DNA of 50,106 nt, taken from the NCBI GenBank assembly GCA_004154925.1, contig QJNS01000379.1, positions 1 through 50,106 of the forward strand, given 5' to 3'. The stretch comes from Monosporascus cannonballus (lineage: Eukaryota > Ascomycota > Sordariomycetes > Xylariales). The notes beneath the pieces are model-generated. The model had not been told where the DNA came from. It saw only the letters and a list, made by a program, of their open reading frames with translations, and did not search any database. Shown piece after piece: positions 13,965-25,925 of the stretch. The position numbers and the translations under genes were made by a program. Numbering within the stretch: the first letter of the stretch is position 1; the number at the start of each line of letters is the position of its first letter.

Positions 13965-14351
13965 TATTATAACCTAAACCAACTGGGCTTGCGAAAACGG
14001 TTTAGCCAACTCTACAAAGTTACGTTAGTTCAAGGTTACGTAAATAATATTTAACGGGTTTTAACTAAGTACGATTAAATAGTACTAAGCAATTGTTTAG
14101 CAAAGCTTTATTAAATAGAAATAAGCAATAATAAAGGGGTTAAAATATATACGTTTATTATTTTCATAGTTTAAATAATACCAGTTTATAACATTCATTA
14201 ATACCAATCATTTGCAATACACTTCTGTATCTTGGTATAAGGAGACGTAATACGATTATTATATCTATTGCTTAGATTCCTACGATATTTCTGCTAACAT
14301 AAACCCGTCGACTTAAGGTTTAATAGTTGGTTAAACCGCATAGCCGTCACA
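13965..14351 (+). repeat. Gypsy-1 3' LTR (387 bp)
   Basis: It is the same length as the 5' LTR and is followed by the TTTAT duplication. It keeps the motif GGTTTAATAGTTGGTTAAAC near its end, shared across the family. Confidence 0.9.
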
Positions 14352-14356
14352 TTTAT

Positions 14357-17302
14357 AGGCGGTTAGGAATACGCTAAGGACGTAATTATTACAAAAATGC
14401 GTTATTTAATTATTATTAATAATTCTTTTTATACATTTATTGTCGGAAATAATAAAAGTAATTATATATATTATTAATTACATATTTATTTATGCCCTAA
14501 GTTAAAAAATCCCTATTTAAATTTTTAACGAATAATTAGCCAAAAAAATAAAATATTTATTTCCAAAAAAGGTTTAAAAGCAAATATAACCAATATTGTA
14601 TTTTTCGGATTAAGGGTTTATGTGTTTACGAAAATAACCCATCGAGGTACAAAATACCTAAAAAATAATAAATCCTAAGGCGTATATCGGGCACCTTATA
14701 AAATACGTAATTAACAACATATATCGGGTAGGGAAATTTTCGTAATAACGCGTAATTACCGTTAAGGATGTTATTTTCGACGAAACGAAGTTATATTAAG
14801 GCAAACAAAAAAATCTTTGTTCGAAATCGCAAAATTAAACGACCAGATTAATAATAGTTTTATTTTATTTATAATAATAACTTTTCCAAGGACGTTTAAA
14901 GTTATTTTTAATAACGATCCTTTAAAAATAAATATCGTTAGGGAGATAAATAAATCGGTAAAATAAAACGAATCTGAAAAGGTTATTTACGATATTATTA
15001 TAATAATTACAAACTTTTTAAATTAAAAAGGTTTAGAGGAAGTTAAGGGAGTTAAAATTAATAAAACTAATAATTCGTATTTTATCGAAAATTTCTTTAA
15101 TTCGGTAATTAATAATAATTTCGAAAAAAACCCTAGCCGTATCCCGAATAAAACGAACAATTCGGAACGTAAGGCTGTATAATTTTATCTACCTATACCA
15201 GAAATTATTCCAACTCTTAAAAATCTAAATTTATAATAACTTAACGTACTATTACCGGATAAAACCTAAAATATATTACCAGGTTTCTGTCAGCTAGGGT
15301 AACGATATAGGGAATAAAAATTTCTGAATTAAATAGTTATTATCGGTTTTGAAACACAAAACGAAAAAAACACCACTTTCGGTTAACATAAGTTATAAAT
15401 TGGAATTCCAAAAACGTAATACGTATTTAATTACTTTTAACGTTATTTTTTCGATTACAATTAAGCATAATTACTTATATCGTATTAATTTTCCCGCTGC
15501 CCTTAAAAATTGATAAGAAATTATATAATATAAATATGCTAAAAATTGGAAGGTAATTACGTTAAAAATTAGGATTAGATATATCGAATAAAACTATTAA
15601 TTACTGACACTTTATTATAGAAATTAATTTAAAACGTAAATCCTAACGGTATTTTTCCGTTAATATAAATATTTATATATAGATTTAATAAATACGGGAG
15701 ATTTTAAAAATTTAAGCTTAAAATTATTATCTAAAATAACTTTTATTTCTATAAGGACTTTAATATTTACGTATTTACGTTATTAAGAAACTATTTCCGC
15801 ATATTTATAACTGTTACAGCTCGATTTAATTTTAAGCTTCGTTACCTTAATGCCATTAACGTATTTTTATATAACGATTTCGATAAATTAATATACGTAT
15901 ATTTTTTATAGAGATTCGTACGTCCGGGTTTTTGTTTAAGGTTTCGAAAAACCTTATATAACTTAAGGCGATTATTATTTTTATAGTAATAGAAGTTAAC
16001 GACAAAATTAAAAAAAACTGAAATTAAAATCCGTTCCGAATAACCCATATATTATAACTAATAATTGGTTAATGTTATTTTTTTATGTTAACCATATAAT
16101 CATAATATATAGAATTTATAATGTAATACGTATTAAAAACTTCTTTACGAAATTAATCTAATATTTTTATATTAATGATTTAAAAAACTTACAATAATTT
16201 TTTAAAATACATATTTTGCGAAACCGCGTAATTAGGAAATTATAATTATTATAGGATATTTACTGGGAAAAGTTATATTTACGTTTCGAATTATTTAAAT
16301 TTGGAAAGCGTTATTTTAAAGTCCTTAAATAAAAGGATTTTAAGAAATATTAAAGCAAAACGTTAATAACGTTTCAAAAGTTATATTTCGAAAAAGTTGA
16401 AAATTTATTATACGGAATTATCGCTATTTGCCTAGACCTAATTATAATTATTTCCTATTTATTTCGTTATTGTAAAAACCTTAATTTTACGTATTTTAAC
16501 GTTATTAACGAAATTAATTTTTACGTTTATTTTATACGTACCTTAATCTTAGAATTCGGAAGTAATAAAAATCTTAACGTACGATTATATTTATACGCAA
16601 ATAACGTTTTATTTGCGGATAATCTTAATCGGAAAAGTTTCGAGAAATTCGTATTATTATTATTCGGTAACTTTATCGTATAAAAGGCTAATAAATAGGG
16701 TATAATTATTATTTTAAATACGGAAATTAAGTTATTAACTTTGTTATAAACCGTAAAAAAAGCTTTTTTATGCTAAAATTATTTAAGGTTATTAGCTTAA
16801 AGTTAAGAAAGAATTTAATTATTAAGGTGGATAATAAGTAAATAATACAGTTAATTACTAAAAAAATTATATACTTAATTATTACGCTAAAATACATTAA
16901 TATTTAAACTTATTAATTTTGCAAAATTTACGTAATAAGAAAAATAAAGATCGAATGGACGTTTATTAACGGCATGGTAACAGATAGCTTAATTAAGCCC
17001 TTAAAGCTTTAATAATATTAAAAATTCGTTAAATTATTAAATTTTCAGGATATTAATTTAAAATTACAGTAAACCTAAGAAATATAAATTTATTTTAAGC
17101 GTTGTTTAATAACGGAAAATTATTGCCCCCGTTTTCTTTTTATTGTTTTTTCCCTTACCGTTTTTACATTTTTATCCTTAAATAACCTTAAAAGTAAAAT
17201 TAATAAGGAAATTTTTTAACAAAATTTCTGTAGTTTAACGGTATAATATCAAGTTTTAATACCTCAAGGTATAGGTTCGAATTCTATTAGAAGCTTCGGA
17301 GA
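14357..17302 (+). mobile_element. Middle segment of the copia element
   Basis: This is the part of the copia internal region between the two nested gypsy insertions. It carries the integrase C-terminal, RT and RNase H relics. Its last ~180 bp is non-coding and contains the tRNA-like sequence. Confidence 0.8.
17224..17295 (+). ncRNA. RIP-mutated tRNA-like sequence
   Basis: A 72-nt segment has tRNA landmarks. Its 7-nt ends (ATTTCTG and TAGAAGC) would pair fully if two G-to-A/C-to-T changes at the 5' end and one at the 3' end are RIP. It has an A-box-like TAGTTTAACGG, a B-box-like GGTTCGAATTC and a 5-bp T stem (ATAGG/TCTAT, one C-to-T change) around a 7-nt loop. The anticodon arm is poor; a TTTTAAT loop resembles a Gln-type TTTTGAT loop after one G-to-A change. 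It is probably not functional and could be a tRNA-derived relic. Confidence 0.4.
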
Positions 17303-17673
17303 TATAACGGCTAGGCGGTTTAACCAACTATTAAACCTAAGTTATACGGGTTTATGTTAGCAGGAATATCGTAGGAATCTGAGCAATGGATACAGGAACG
17401 TATTACGTCTCGTAATACTAAGGGTACCTTAAATAACCATATTATATTACAAGCTGAAGCTATCTAAATTATGGAAATAATAAACGTATATATCTTTATA
17501 AGTTAATTGGAGTTTTATTAGATTTTAACGTTATTAAAGATTTAATACCATTAAATTCGGTTGGTTTTATATGGATTTATTTAGATTTTGATGCCAAGAA
17601 AGATCCAAATTACGTAATCTTTTTTTTATAAGTCCGACCGTTTTCGTAACCGATCTTAGGTTAGGTCGTAATA
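17303..17673 (-). repeat. Gypsy-2 3' LTR (371 bp)
   Basis: It begins TATAACGGCTAGGCGG, the RIP derivative of TGTGACGG, and ends GTCGTAATA. It aligns with 23642-24011 and with the complement of the gypsy-1 LTRs. Confidence 0.88.
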
Positions 17674-17741
17674 TAATCTTCCTTTTTCTGAGATCTTTGC
17701 CCTTAAAGATTTTCTTTCCTAATAAGTTATTTTCTTTTACC

Positions 17742-18043
17742 ATGGTAGGTTATATTGCTAACTGTAAGTTTCGTAATTATCCCAATTAAAAAAAAACCTA
17801 AATTCCTTAATTACTTATATTATTAAATTTAATTTTGAAATTATACCGTTTACGCCTTATTTCGAAAATAATACAAAATATTAAATAATTAAAGAAATTC
17901 GTCGTTATAGCGAATATATTAAGCATTATCGTTATTACGATAATTCTGGCATCCTAATCGATTCCTTACGTTATATTAAAAAGAAAAAAGATTATTTAAA
18001 TCGCGAAAGAATTATTGTTAAAAAAACGCTTTTACGCTTTTAA
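17742..18043 (+). pseudogene. Antisense cysteine-motif ORF relic inside gypsy-2 3' end
   Basis: An ATG lies 69 bp inside the 3' LTR, antisense to the element, after a leader (CCTTAAAGAT) also present in the telomeric copy. Stops follow soon, but 17900-18043 in another frame reads RRYSEY, then YDNSGI, then a Lys-rich tail. This fits the same small protein as at 13846 and 49753, with Cys positions turned to Tyr. It is degraded. Confidence 0.42.
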
Positions 18044-18399
18044 TAGAAATTATAAAAAGATTTAATACGTAAATAACGTAATATCGATAAAACCATTAAT
18101 CGCCTTTTTCGTTTTCGTTATTAAAAGAAATTTCTTTACGCCAAGGAAATCAAAATTATTAATTGCGGACTTTAATTAATAAATAAACTGGATAAACAAA
18201 AACGTACAAAGGCCGAGGTTCCGTTTCCCGTACCATCCTTTATTTCCCTTAACTAATTTATTCCTAATAACCTTAACTAAAGGGCTTTTTTTGGTAATTC
18301 CGTCGCTGTTAATAAAAATTCTTTAATAAGCGTTAGGCGCCCATAAGATTCTTAGCGGGTTTCCAGGTATTTTCGGAATCTGGATATTTTTTCCATTTA

Positions 18400-21300
18400 C
18401 TTAGGTACTAGGTAAGTCCAATTTGTTTTTATATATTAAATATTTTTTCCATTTTATATACTTGTTTATTTTTTATTTTTATATCGTTTTATACCGTATA
18501 TACCTTAATTATATTTATTATTAATTCGAATAAAAAAATATGAAAAATTAAATGGAATTTGATTTTCGGTACAAATTTTAATTAATAATTATTTTCTGAA
18601 ATTTTCTTGGCAATTTTATATAAACCAATATATTTAAAATCGAACTTTTTACTGGGTCGTTTTATTTAAATATTTTTTATGATAAGGAAAATTATTTTCC
18701 CTTTTTCGAAAATTAATCCTTTTAACCTTTTCTGATTATAATATTTATTTATTTAATTTCGTACGAATTCCAATTTTATTTTTATTTCCTGGTACAACTG
18801 TCGTAATTGTTTTAACGTAAAAATTACTTTGATATTAATTGGACCGTTATTATGCGTTTTTTTATAAACCTTTAAAATAAAACCAAAATTTACGTTCGCA
18901 AATATTATCTTAATATTTTCATAATAATTAATATTATAAATTAACTAAATAATCGGTAACTTTTTAATTTAATTATTTTGTTCGTAATTAATATAATATC
19001 GTAAGTAAGTTTTTAAATTTTAATTTATTCGTTTTATTTATTTATTTATTTATAATTTAAATACGTTAAATAATTTGTAATTTAGGCCGATTTATGTTAT
19101 AAAGCCTTATCAAAATTTAAATACAAATATTAATCCTTTATTTGATATAATTTTTATTAATAATCCGTATATATTAAAAACGTATTTAAAAAAATATATA
19201 ATAATTATTTGGCATTTATATCCTTATAATATAATAAGAAATAAGAAAATTTTATAAATCGGTCGACGATTACGAAAATGCTATCGTAATATATTCCTAT
19301 AACTAGATCTTTCAACAAAAAAATTTAATAATAAAATCGAATATAATTAAATATTATGGTCGTTCCGTAATTGATAATAGCTGTAGTTTTTCGTATAGTT
19401 TATATCGTCGAGCCTTTGCTTTAACGTAAATATCGTATTACCGTATAACTTTTTATATTATTAATTTTATTTTAGAAAAAGAATATATACGTTAAAATCG
19501 TTTTAAGGTTTTATAAATCTCTGGATATCCATATAATTAATATTCGTATATCTTTCGTATTAGATTCGTTTAATATTTTTTTGAAATTTGTATCTTATTT
19601 ATTTTTTAGTCTTTGAAGAAATTATCGTTATATTACTAAAATTTCTAATATATATCGAAAGGTATTACCCGAATTATCGCAATTTGTCGTAAGCGTAAAT
19701 ATCTTTTTATAATAATATCAAAAATTATATAACTAATTTTAATTAATTTCTTTTCGAAGTTTAGTCGTTTACTTAAAGTATTTACTTTGTTATTTTTTAA
19801 TTCTTTTTTGTGAATAATAACGAAATCGAAATTCGCCAATTTTTCCGCGTAACGAAATTATTATTTTGTAAATTTTTTGATCGTAGTAAATCGGGTAAAA
19901 TTTTAATAATTCGTATAAACCTTAACTTAATGCAAATTTCCCTTTAAGAAGTATTTAAATTCTCGAAATATTATAATAATAACTATAAATTCCTTATCTG
20001 GAATGCCGTAATTAAATTCGGCTTTTTTTAATTTATACGAAAAAAATGTAATAAGGTATAATTTATTTTAATTATTTTATTATGCGCTTATTTTGCTTAA
20101 CGCGTAATCCGAAATATTAGTTTTTAGTTTAACGGAATGATTTAAATTATATATAATTAGTATTAATTTGTTAATAATTATATCCTTAATATCTTGAAAT
20201 ACTTTTTCCGTATTTGATATTTATTTAAATTTCTTTTTCGTAAAATTTATTAAAGGTATAATTATTTTACTAAAGTTTCGAATAAATTTCCTATAATAAT
20301 TAGCAAATCCAAAAAATACTTATATTTTTTTAACCGTCGTTAATATCTATTATTTTATATTTATAGCGATTTTCTTAGAATTTATTTTAATATATTTTAA
20401 GGTAATAATATATCGTAAATATTTTATTTTTTATATATGGAATTAAGTTTTTTTGCGTTTATAAGTAATTTTACGTCCTATAAAGCTTAAAGAACCTTAT
20501 GAACGTATTTTGCGTATGCTTTTTTTATCTCCGAAAAAATAAAACTGTCGTCGAGATAACAAATAACGAAAATATCGCAGTATTTTTATAACATATAATT
20601 AATTATTTATTAAAAAGTTATTAATACGTTCGTAAATCTTATTAACGTAACTAAATACTTAAATAATCCGTATTTCGTTTTAAAAGTTATTTTCTATTTA
20701 TATTCTTTTTTAATTTTAATAAAATTATATTTATCTTTAAAGTCGAATGCTATAAATTATTTGGTTTTATAAAGTTAGTTTTTTATTTTCGTAATTAAGG
20801 GAAATAATATCCGATTTTTAATAATAATATCGTTTAATTTTTAATAATTAACTATAAATCGTAATTTCTTATTTTTCTTAAGTACGAAAAATATAAAGTA
20901 TCCTACCGGTAATTTTAAAAATCGAATCCATCCTTTCCGTAACCGGTTTTCCAGGTATTTTTTAAAAGTACGTAATTCGTTTTTATTAAGGTTATAAATA
21001 AGGTAAAACTTTATCGAAAATCCTTTTTTAAAAATTATTTTATAATTTTATTCGTTATATTTTAATAATTTCGTATGAAATTTTTTCCTAAAGAGCTGTT
21101 CGTATTTATGGTATTAGAATAATATATTAATTAGATTTTCTAACTTTTTAAGTTATTATTCGTATTATTTCAAATCGTTATTTCATTATTTTAATTCCGT
21201 TTTAATAATAATTACGATACGTTATATTTTTTTAATACCCGTTTTTTTTTATATTTTATTCCTTTAGGTAATAAAGTATTTTTCGTATCCTTATACTTAT

Positions 21301-23580
21301 ATTTATCGTTATTATCGATTGAATATTAAAATCTTAATGTTTTCTTTTTTTATTTATTAATAAGGAATAAAACGAATTTTACCTGGTTAGTTCCGCCGTT
21401 AATTAAAATTCTATATTGGCGTATCCATAGTAATTTTAAGATCATATCGTAATTCCCAAATGGAACGATATTAAAATTAACCATTTAATATCGTCCTTAA
21501 ATAAAAATCTCGAAATAATTAATTTCGCATATAATTTTTCCGTTACCGTAAACGAATTCTTAACTTTCGGTATTTATCGTTATATAAGGTTTTCATTTAT
21601 ATTTTTATAATAATTTGAACTTAATAACCATATCCGGTATAATATAATTTTTGCCCAAAATTCTGCAATTTATTATTACGGTATATTAATACGTTTTAAT
21701 TCGTATTTCCAAAGTAATAAGATTATTAACGTTTTCTATTATTATATTTACAGCTTTTTTTAAGAATTCCTTTTAATTTTTCCGGATTTCGTTATTTTGC
21801 AGTTTTTTTATAAATAATTTTTTTAATTCCTATTCGAATTTATCGAACCTTATTTATATTTTATATATAACGTATTAAATTGCTGTATTTATCGTTATTA
21901 TCGGCGTATTATTTTTTCGAACCGTATTAATTCCTTTTAATTTAATTATAGTTTTTTTCCTTATTAAATAAATTATTTTTTTATATTTACGATTATATCT
22001 TATTATACGTCGTTTTAATTATTATTTTAAAGATTTCTCATAAATTAACGGATTTTTTTGGATAGCTTTTTTTTCGTAAGGATTTATAATAAATATTAAT
22101 TGAAAATAAAGGTCCGTAATAATTGTTTAATAATTCTTTTTTACCGTACGTTAAATTAATTCTTTTTCCGTTTGGTAATTGTATTATCCATAATAACAAA
22201 AAGGGTCTTTTTGCAGGTATTACTTTTTTTCGGGCTAATTTTTTATTTCGGCCAGTTGCTAAATATCTTTTAGGGTTATGGTTCGAAATTGTCGATATTA
22301 TTATTCGTCATTTTTATTATGCCCGGTACGGTTTGGAAAATCGAATCCCTTATAATATATACGGATAATTCGTACGTAAATATATTATTTCCATTTCTTA
22401 TAATCGGGATATTCTCCTCGTCGACAATATATAACATATATTTTGCCGTATCGATCGGGCGTTTCGAAATAAATTTCTTTTAGTTAATTTTAATATTTAT
22501 GTAATTATCCTTATAATACCTTTTGTTATATTCGCGTTACTTATTAAGCCAATTTTTTAATTTTTCGTATTCCTTATCAAATCTTTTATCGTAATGGTCC
22601 TTATTAGACTTTTTACTTAAGGCCTAATACATATTTAGTTTAAATTATATTAATAACTTTATTATCGTATTCTTAATTATTTCTAGATTATCCTTCCGGT
22701 ATAAAAATCTAATTATCCTATCGTAACTTTTTGGGTTTTTTATATTTATAAACTTTATGTCTTATTTTATTATAATTAAAGTATTTAATCTAATTCCAAT
22801 TTTATTTGTGGGTAACGCCGAATTCCATAAATCCTAACGCCGTTCCGTAAAAAGTAAAGGGTACGTCTCGTTTTTTCCCTTAATTAAACTTATATTCCGA
22901 ACGTAAAATATATTATTCTTTTTTTTCTTATTGTTTTTCAAATTATCGATTATTAATTTTAATTATTTTTGCGATATATTAATTTAAAGTAATTAATCGT
23001 TTAATCCGAATAATTTTATCTTTTATATTATTCTTTAACCCTTTATAAAATATATCGATAAAGGCGTCGGCTTCGTTATTTCCTTATTTGGCCTTGGCCG
23101 CAAAATTTTTAAAAATTACGGCATATTTAAACGTAAATTTTTTTTATTAAAATTATAAAAGTTGTTAAGCCGTTAATCGTTATTTATCAGGATTGCCGAA
23201 ATTATCGCGCATTTTGTTTTCGAAATTGGTATAAGTTAAAAAAATTTCGTTAATAAAATTTTTCTTATTTATTTTTCTTATTTTCAGGAAATTTCTTATA
23301 ATAGGTTCAAATTAATTAGCCATATTTCCTATTAGGTATACTTTTATTATTAAAACCATATCCGCTAAGTTGTTAAGATTTAGGAAACGAAGGTAAATTC
23401 GTACCTAAATTAAAAAAATTTAAGGGTTACCTTTTTTATCGTAAGGTTCTGGCTTTTTTGGCTTTATACGGGCGAGAAAGGGTTAAGCAGATATAGCTAT
23501 AAATTATCGAACTTCTTTTTCCAGCTCTCGAATTCGAACCTAAAGCTATTAAGTAAAGGTTTCCTAAATGCTGGTCGACA
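18400..23580 (-). pseudogene. Gypsy-2 gag-pol remnant
   Basis: This is the RIP-degraded polyprotein on the minus strand. RT reads CDIFVICYLDDSFIFSEIKK around 20590-20530, with both catalytic aspartates kept. The RNase H end and a following RYLRLRQIAI segment are at 19839-19645. Integrase lies towards 19000 and gag towards 23500. Frames are broken by many stops. The plus-strand ORFs at 22123-22483 are shadows of this region. Confidence 0.83.
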
Positions 23581-23641
23581 TTTTGATAACGTTAAATATT
23601 GTTCAGAATTTGACGGTACTATTAAATAAAAGCTTGTAACG

Positions 23642-24011
23642 TATAACGGTTAAACAGTTTAACTAATTATTAAACCTAAGTTGTACGGGTTTATATTAAT
23701 GGAAATATCGTAAGAATTTAAATAAGAAATATAGGAACGTATTACGTCTCGTAATATTAAAGGTGCTTTAGGTAATAATATTATATTACAAGCTAAAGTT
23801 ATTTAAATTATAAAAGTAATAAACGTATATATTTTCATAAGTTAATTAGATTTTTATTGGATTTTGACGTTATTAGAGATCTAATGCCATTGGATTCGGT
23901 TAGTTCTGTATGGATTTATTTGGATCTTGATGCCAAAAGAGATTCAAATTACGTAACTCTTTTTTGTGGGTCCGACCGTTTTCGTGGCCGATCTTGGGTT
24001 GGGTCGTAACA
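23642..24011 (-). repeat. Gypsy-2 5' LTR (370 bp)
   Basis: It pairs with 17303-17673. Its right end, GGGTCGTAACA, is less RIP-altered than its partner. The adjacent internal sequence matches, in complement, the sequence after the gypsy-1 5' LTR, confirming a common family. Confidence 0.88.
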
Positions 24012-24161
24012 GGAGGTATATCGTAAAGAATATTTTATAACGCACCTTCCCGACCTTTTATTTTCCTTGTTTTTATTTTAAATATTACGGTATTTTCTTT
24101 TTGGGCACTTATTTAATGTCGTAAAAGCTTTAGCTGTTAATTCCTAACAACTGGGGAGGTA
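24012..24161 (+). mobile_element. 3' terminal segment of copia, with polypurine tract
   Basis: This short end of the copia internal region was separated from the rest by gypsy-2. CTGGGGAGG directly before the 3' LTR is a plausible plus-strand priming tract. Confidence 0.75.
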
Positions 24162-24400
24162 TATTAGACCTAGCTGAAATCGATCAAATAGCTAGGCCTT
24201 GGCTTAGTTTGATCACTGACTGAAATAAGGCTACTTTATGCACCCCCGATATCTTTTCCTCTTAGCTACAGCTATATTTACGCATATAAAAGGAGGGTTC
24301 GTTACCCTCACCCTTTAGCTAAGACCTTCTAGAGGTCATGTAACCTTCAATACACCTTTTCTTCAGTTATATGCTTCTGTATGTGATGCAGGGTCTCATA
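24162..24400 (+). repeat. Copia 3' LTR (239 bp)
   Basis: It is the same length as 4942-5180. It is less mutated except at its start, TATTAGACC, where TGTCAGACC is expected. It is followed by GTTCC at 24401-24405. Confidence 0.9.
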
Positions 24401-24405
24401 GTTCC
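24401..24405. repeat. Target-site duplication GTTCC, right copy
   Basis: It matches 4937-4941 exactly and closes the copia insertion. Confidence 0.85.
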
Positions 24406-25925
24406 GTAGAGCCTCACTCTGTGGGTTTGGTGAAGTCTAGGAATTGAGGTACCAATCTATCATCTTATCCAATTTTGTTTACACGGTCACGTCTCCTCTA
24501 GGGAGTATTAATTGTCATAATAAATTAAATTCATTAGGTATGCTTGATATCGCCTATTGATTTTGTGTAACTAATTCATAAGCCATATAGGTTCAGATCA
24601 GAGGAGGACCTTTCCGTATTTGATGTGCTAGAGCACACCTGGGCTAGCTGACACATTCTGCTATCTAGTGTTCGTGCCACTGAAAAGCTGAATCTGTTAG
24701 CTCCGCTGATGTGCACGACTCCCACGGACCATCAGCATCAGTAACCCTATTAGAGGAGAACAGCACTTCAATGTTAGCTGCAGTCGATCTTTTTAATGCA
24801 GCTAACTTGATTCGGCTGCCGTACCTAATATTCAAAAGGGGGATTTTGCCTAAATATTCAGCGTAGTACTTCGAACAGGGCCGATATATTATCTTGGTTA
24901 CAGCGTCCCTACTCAGGTCCAACTGAACCGAGGATATCCGGTAACGAAGCGCTGGGCTGTCATGCGGTCAGTGTTGGTTGGATGACGGCAGGGCTAGCTC
25001 CTGCATTAGCTCGCTCTTTGTGATGCCAGATTGTCGGCTCTGGGGGCGCGGTGCAATGTCATCGCACTGGTTGCTTATTCGGGGCCCCAACCGCTTCCCA
25101 TCTCCTAGCGTCACCAACCCAGCAATACGCTGCTGCGCCGCAAGGCTGCGTATACGAGCGGCCGGCGAATTCAACGTTGGTGATGTGACATGTAGGGTTA
25201 CTACCCGATACCAAAATGGAATATCGACTCCGTACCGCGACGGGTTGCAGAGTCCTTCGAGGAAGGCCTACATCTTCGCTGGTATAGGTTTGTTAACTCC
25301 CAGATCCCTCATTGATGACAAAGCCGTGATCAGCGGTCGCAAGAAACTAGATATGATTTAATTTCAGTGAGAATTTGGCTAGTTTGCTTTACCCACATCA
25401 CAACATTTGATTATTTATCAAAGCAAATAAACCTTTTATTGAATTCAGATTTATCGAGTAAATATTCGACGCTCATACCCTCCGCGCCATCCCTGATCAT
25501 ATAGTTAACCTTTCCCTATATGGCATAACGCCGTCGATTTCAGCTTACCAAACTCGACTAACCCGGCACCCTTGGAACACCCCTGGGAAGCTTGTCGGGA
25601 GACCCAGGGGCTCGGACGGTTTCGCCTTCGGAAGCGGATTAATATATGGACCCAAGCGTCAAAGACCTTTGACGAGATATCTATACCAAATCGTGAGAAG
25701 TGGCAAATCATTCAAACTAGTGTTGTCGATGTGGTGGGAATTGTTTGTTTCGATTTGGGCTCCATATTTGACTTGTCCGATTTGTTGCGAACGCCGGCCG
25801 TAATATTACAAACTGCCGCCCCATGGATGTGGCAGTGCCAAATCCCTGTTAAAGTGCAGCCTAAGATTTAACAACCCCCCTCCCGCCCCCCTATTGATGT
25901 TCTCAACAAGCAGAGGTCGTCTAAG
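24406..25925. promoter_or_regulatory. Upstream region of the PKS-NRPS gene
   Basis: This is 1.5 kb of normal-composition DNA with no recognisable gene; the short ORFs on both strands lack family features. A pyrimidine-rich stretch (CCCCCCTCCCGCCCCCC, about 25874-25890) lies 35 bp before the start codon, as is common in fungal promoters, and an AATATATGG near 25641 could act as a TATA-like element. I could not find a clear palindromic Zn2Cys6 site, so regulation by the upstream factor is inferred from position only. Confidence 0.5.

Larger units (their letters stand above)
7630..14351 (+). mobile_element. Nested Ty3/gypsy LTR retrotransposon 1, plus strand
   Basis: The 6722-bp element is bounded by two LTRs of exactly 387 bp (7630-8016 and 13965-14351), beginning TGTTACAACC or its RIP derivative and ending CCGTCACA or its derivative. 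A five-base target duplication TTTAT lies at 7625-7629 and 14352-14356. A polypurine tract (GGAAAAAAAG) precedes the 3' LTR. Internal gypsy RT, RNase H and integrase motifs occur in order on the plus strand. It sits inside the copia element, so it inserted later. Confidence 0.92.
6200..16720 (+). pseudogene. Copia gag-pol remnant, interrupted
   Basis: This is the RIP-degraded coding region of the copia element, in two blocks (to 7629 and from 14357) separated by a nested gypsy. At 6296-6331 an Asn/Arg/Gly-rich stretch precedes a knuckle in which expected Cys and His codons have become Tyr, as G-to-A and C-to-T changes produce. A protease-like LD..SDFHV segment is at 6568. RT traces include SGFLFKVSKNLI-stop-LKA (near 15950), where copia RT has YGLK, and FYVNHI (near 16085), where YVDDI is expected. 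RNase H traces are YANNVLFADN (about 16590) and V-stop-KANK-stop (about 16678), the damaged WKxxKQ motif. No part can be functional. Confidence 0.82.
17303..24011 (-). mobile_element. Nested Ty3/gypsy LTR retrotransposon 2, minus strand
   Basis: The 6709-bp element is in the opposite orientation to gypsy-1 but of the same family. Its LTRs lie at 17303-17673 (3' LTR) and 23642-24011 (5' LTR). The flanks are GGAGA (17298-17302) and GGAGG (24012-24016), a 5-bp target duplication with one RIP-type change. A minus-strand polypurine tract sits beside the LTR at 17674. The RT motif YLDD reads on the minus strand at 20558-20547 and the RNase H end ANFDFVII at about 19836. It is heavily degraded. Confidence 0.9.
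4942..24400 (+). mobile_element. Ty1/copia LTR retrotransposon, RIP-inactivated and split by two gypsy insertions
   Basis: Two direct 239-bp LTRs (4942-5180 and 24162-24400) bracket 19.5 kb. Removing the two nested elements leaves about 6.0 kb, the normal size of a copia element. Remnants occur in copia order on the plus strand: gag knuckle (about 6296-6331), protease-like (6568-6594), integrase C-terminal region (about 14600-14800), reverse transcriptase (about 15900-16100) and RNase H (about 16590-16720). A purine-rich tract, CTGGGGAGG, immediately precedes the 3' LTR, confirming plus orientation. Stop codons are abundant and C-to-T and G-to-A differences separate the LTRs, so it is dead. 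It lies between the regulator and the PKS-NRPS. Confidence 0.9.

Noticed and set aside
15842..16048. Minus-strand 68-codon ORF in the copia element
   Set aside because: It lies opposite the copia reverse transcriptase relic and is its complement shadow.
22123..22483. Plus-strand ORFs inside gypsy-2
   Set aside because: They are antisense shadows of the degraded minus-strand gag-pol, open only because of AT-rich composition.
24665..25361. Short ORFs on both strands upstream of the PKS-NRPS
   Set aside because: No domain, signal peptide or splice-joined extension was found; they read as chance ORFs in a promoter region.
24406..25925. AflR-type TCG-N5-CGA operator in the PKS-NRPS promoter
   Set aside because: Reading the region by eye I found no clean match, so no operator is claimed.
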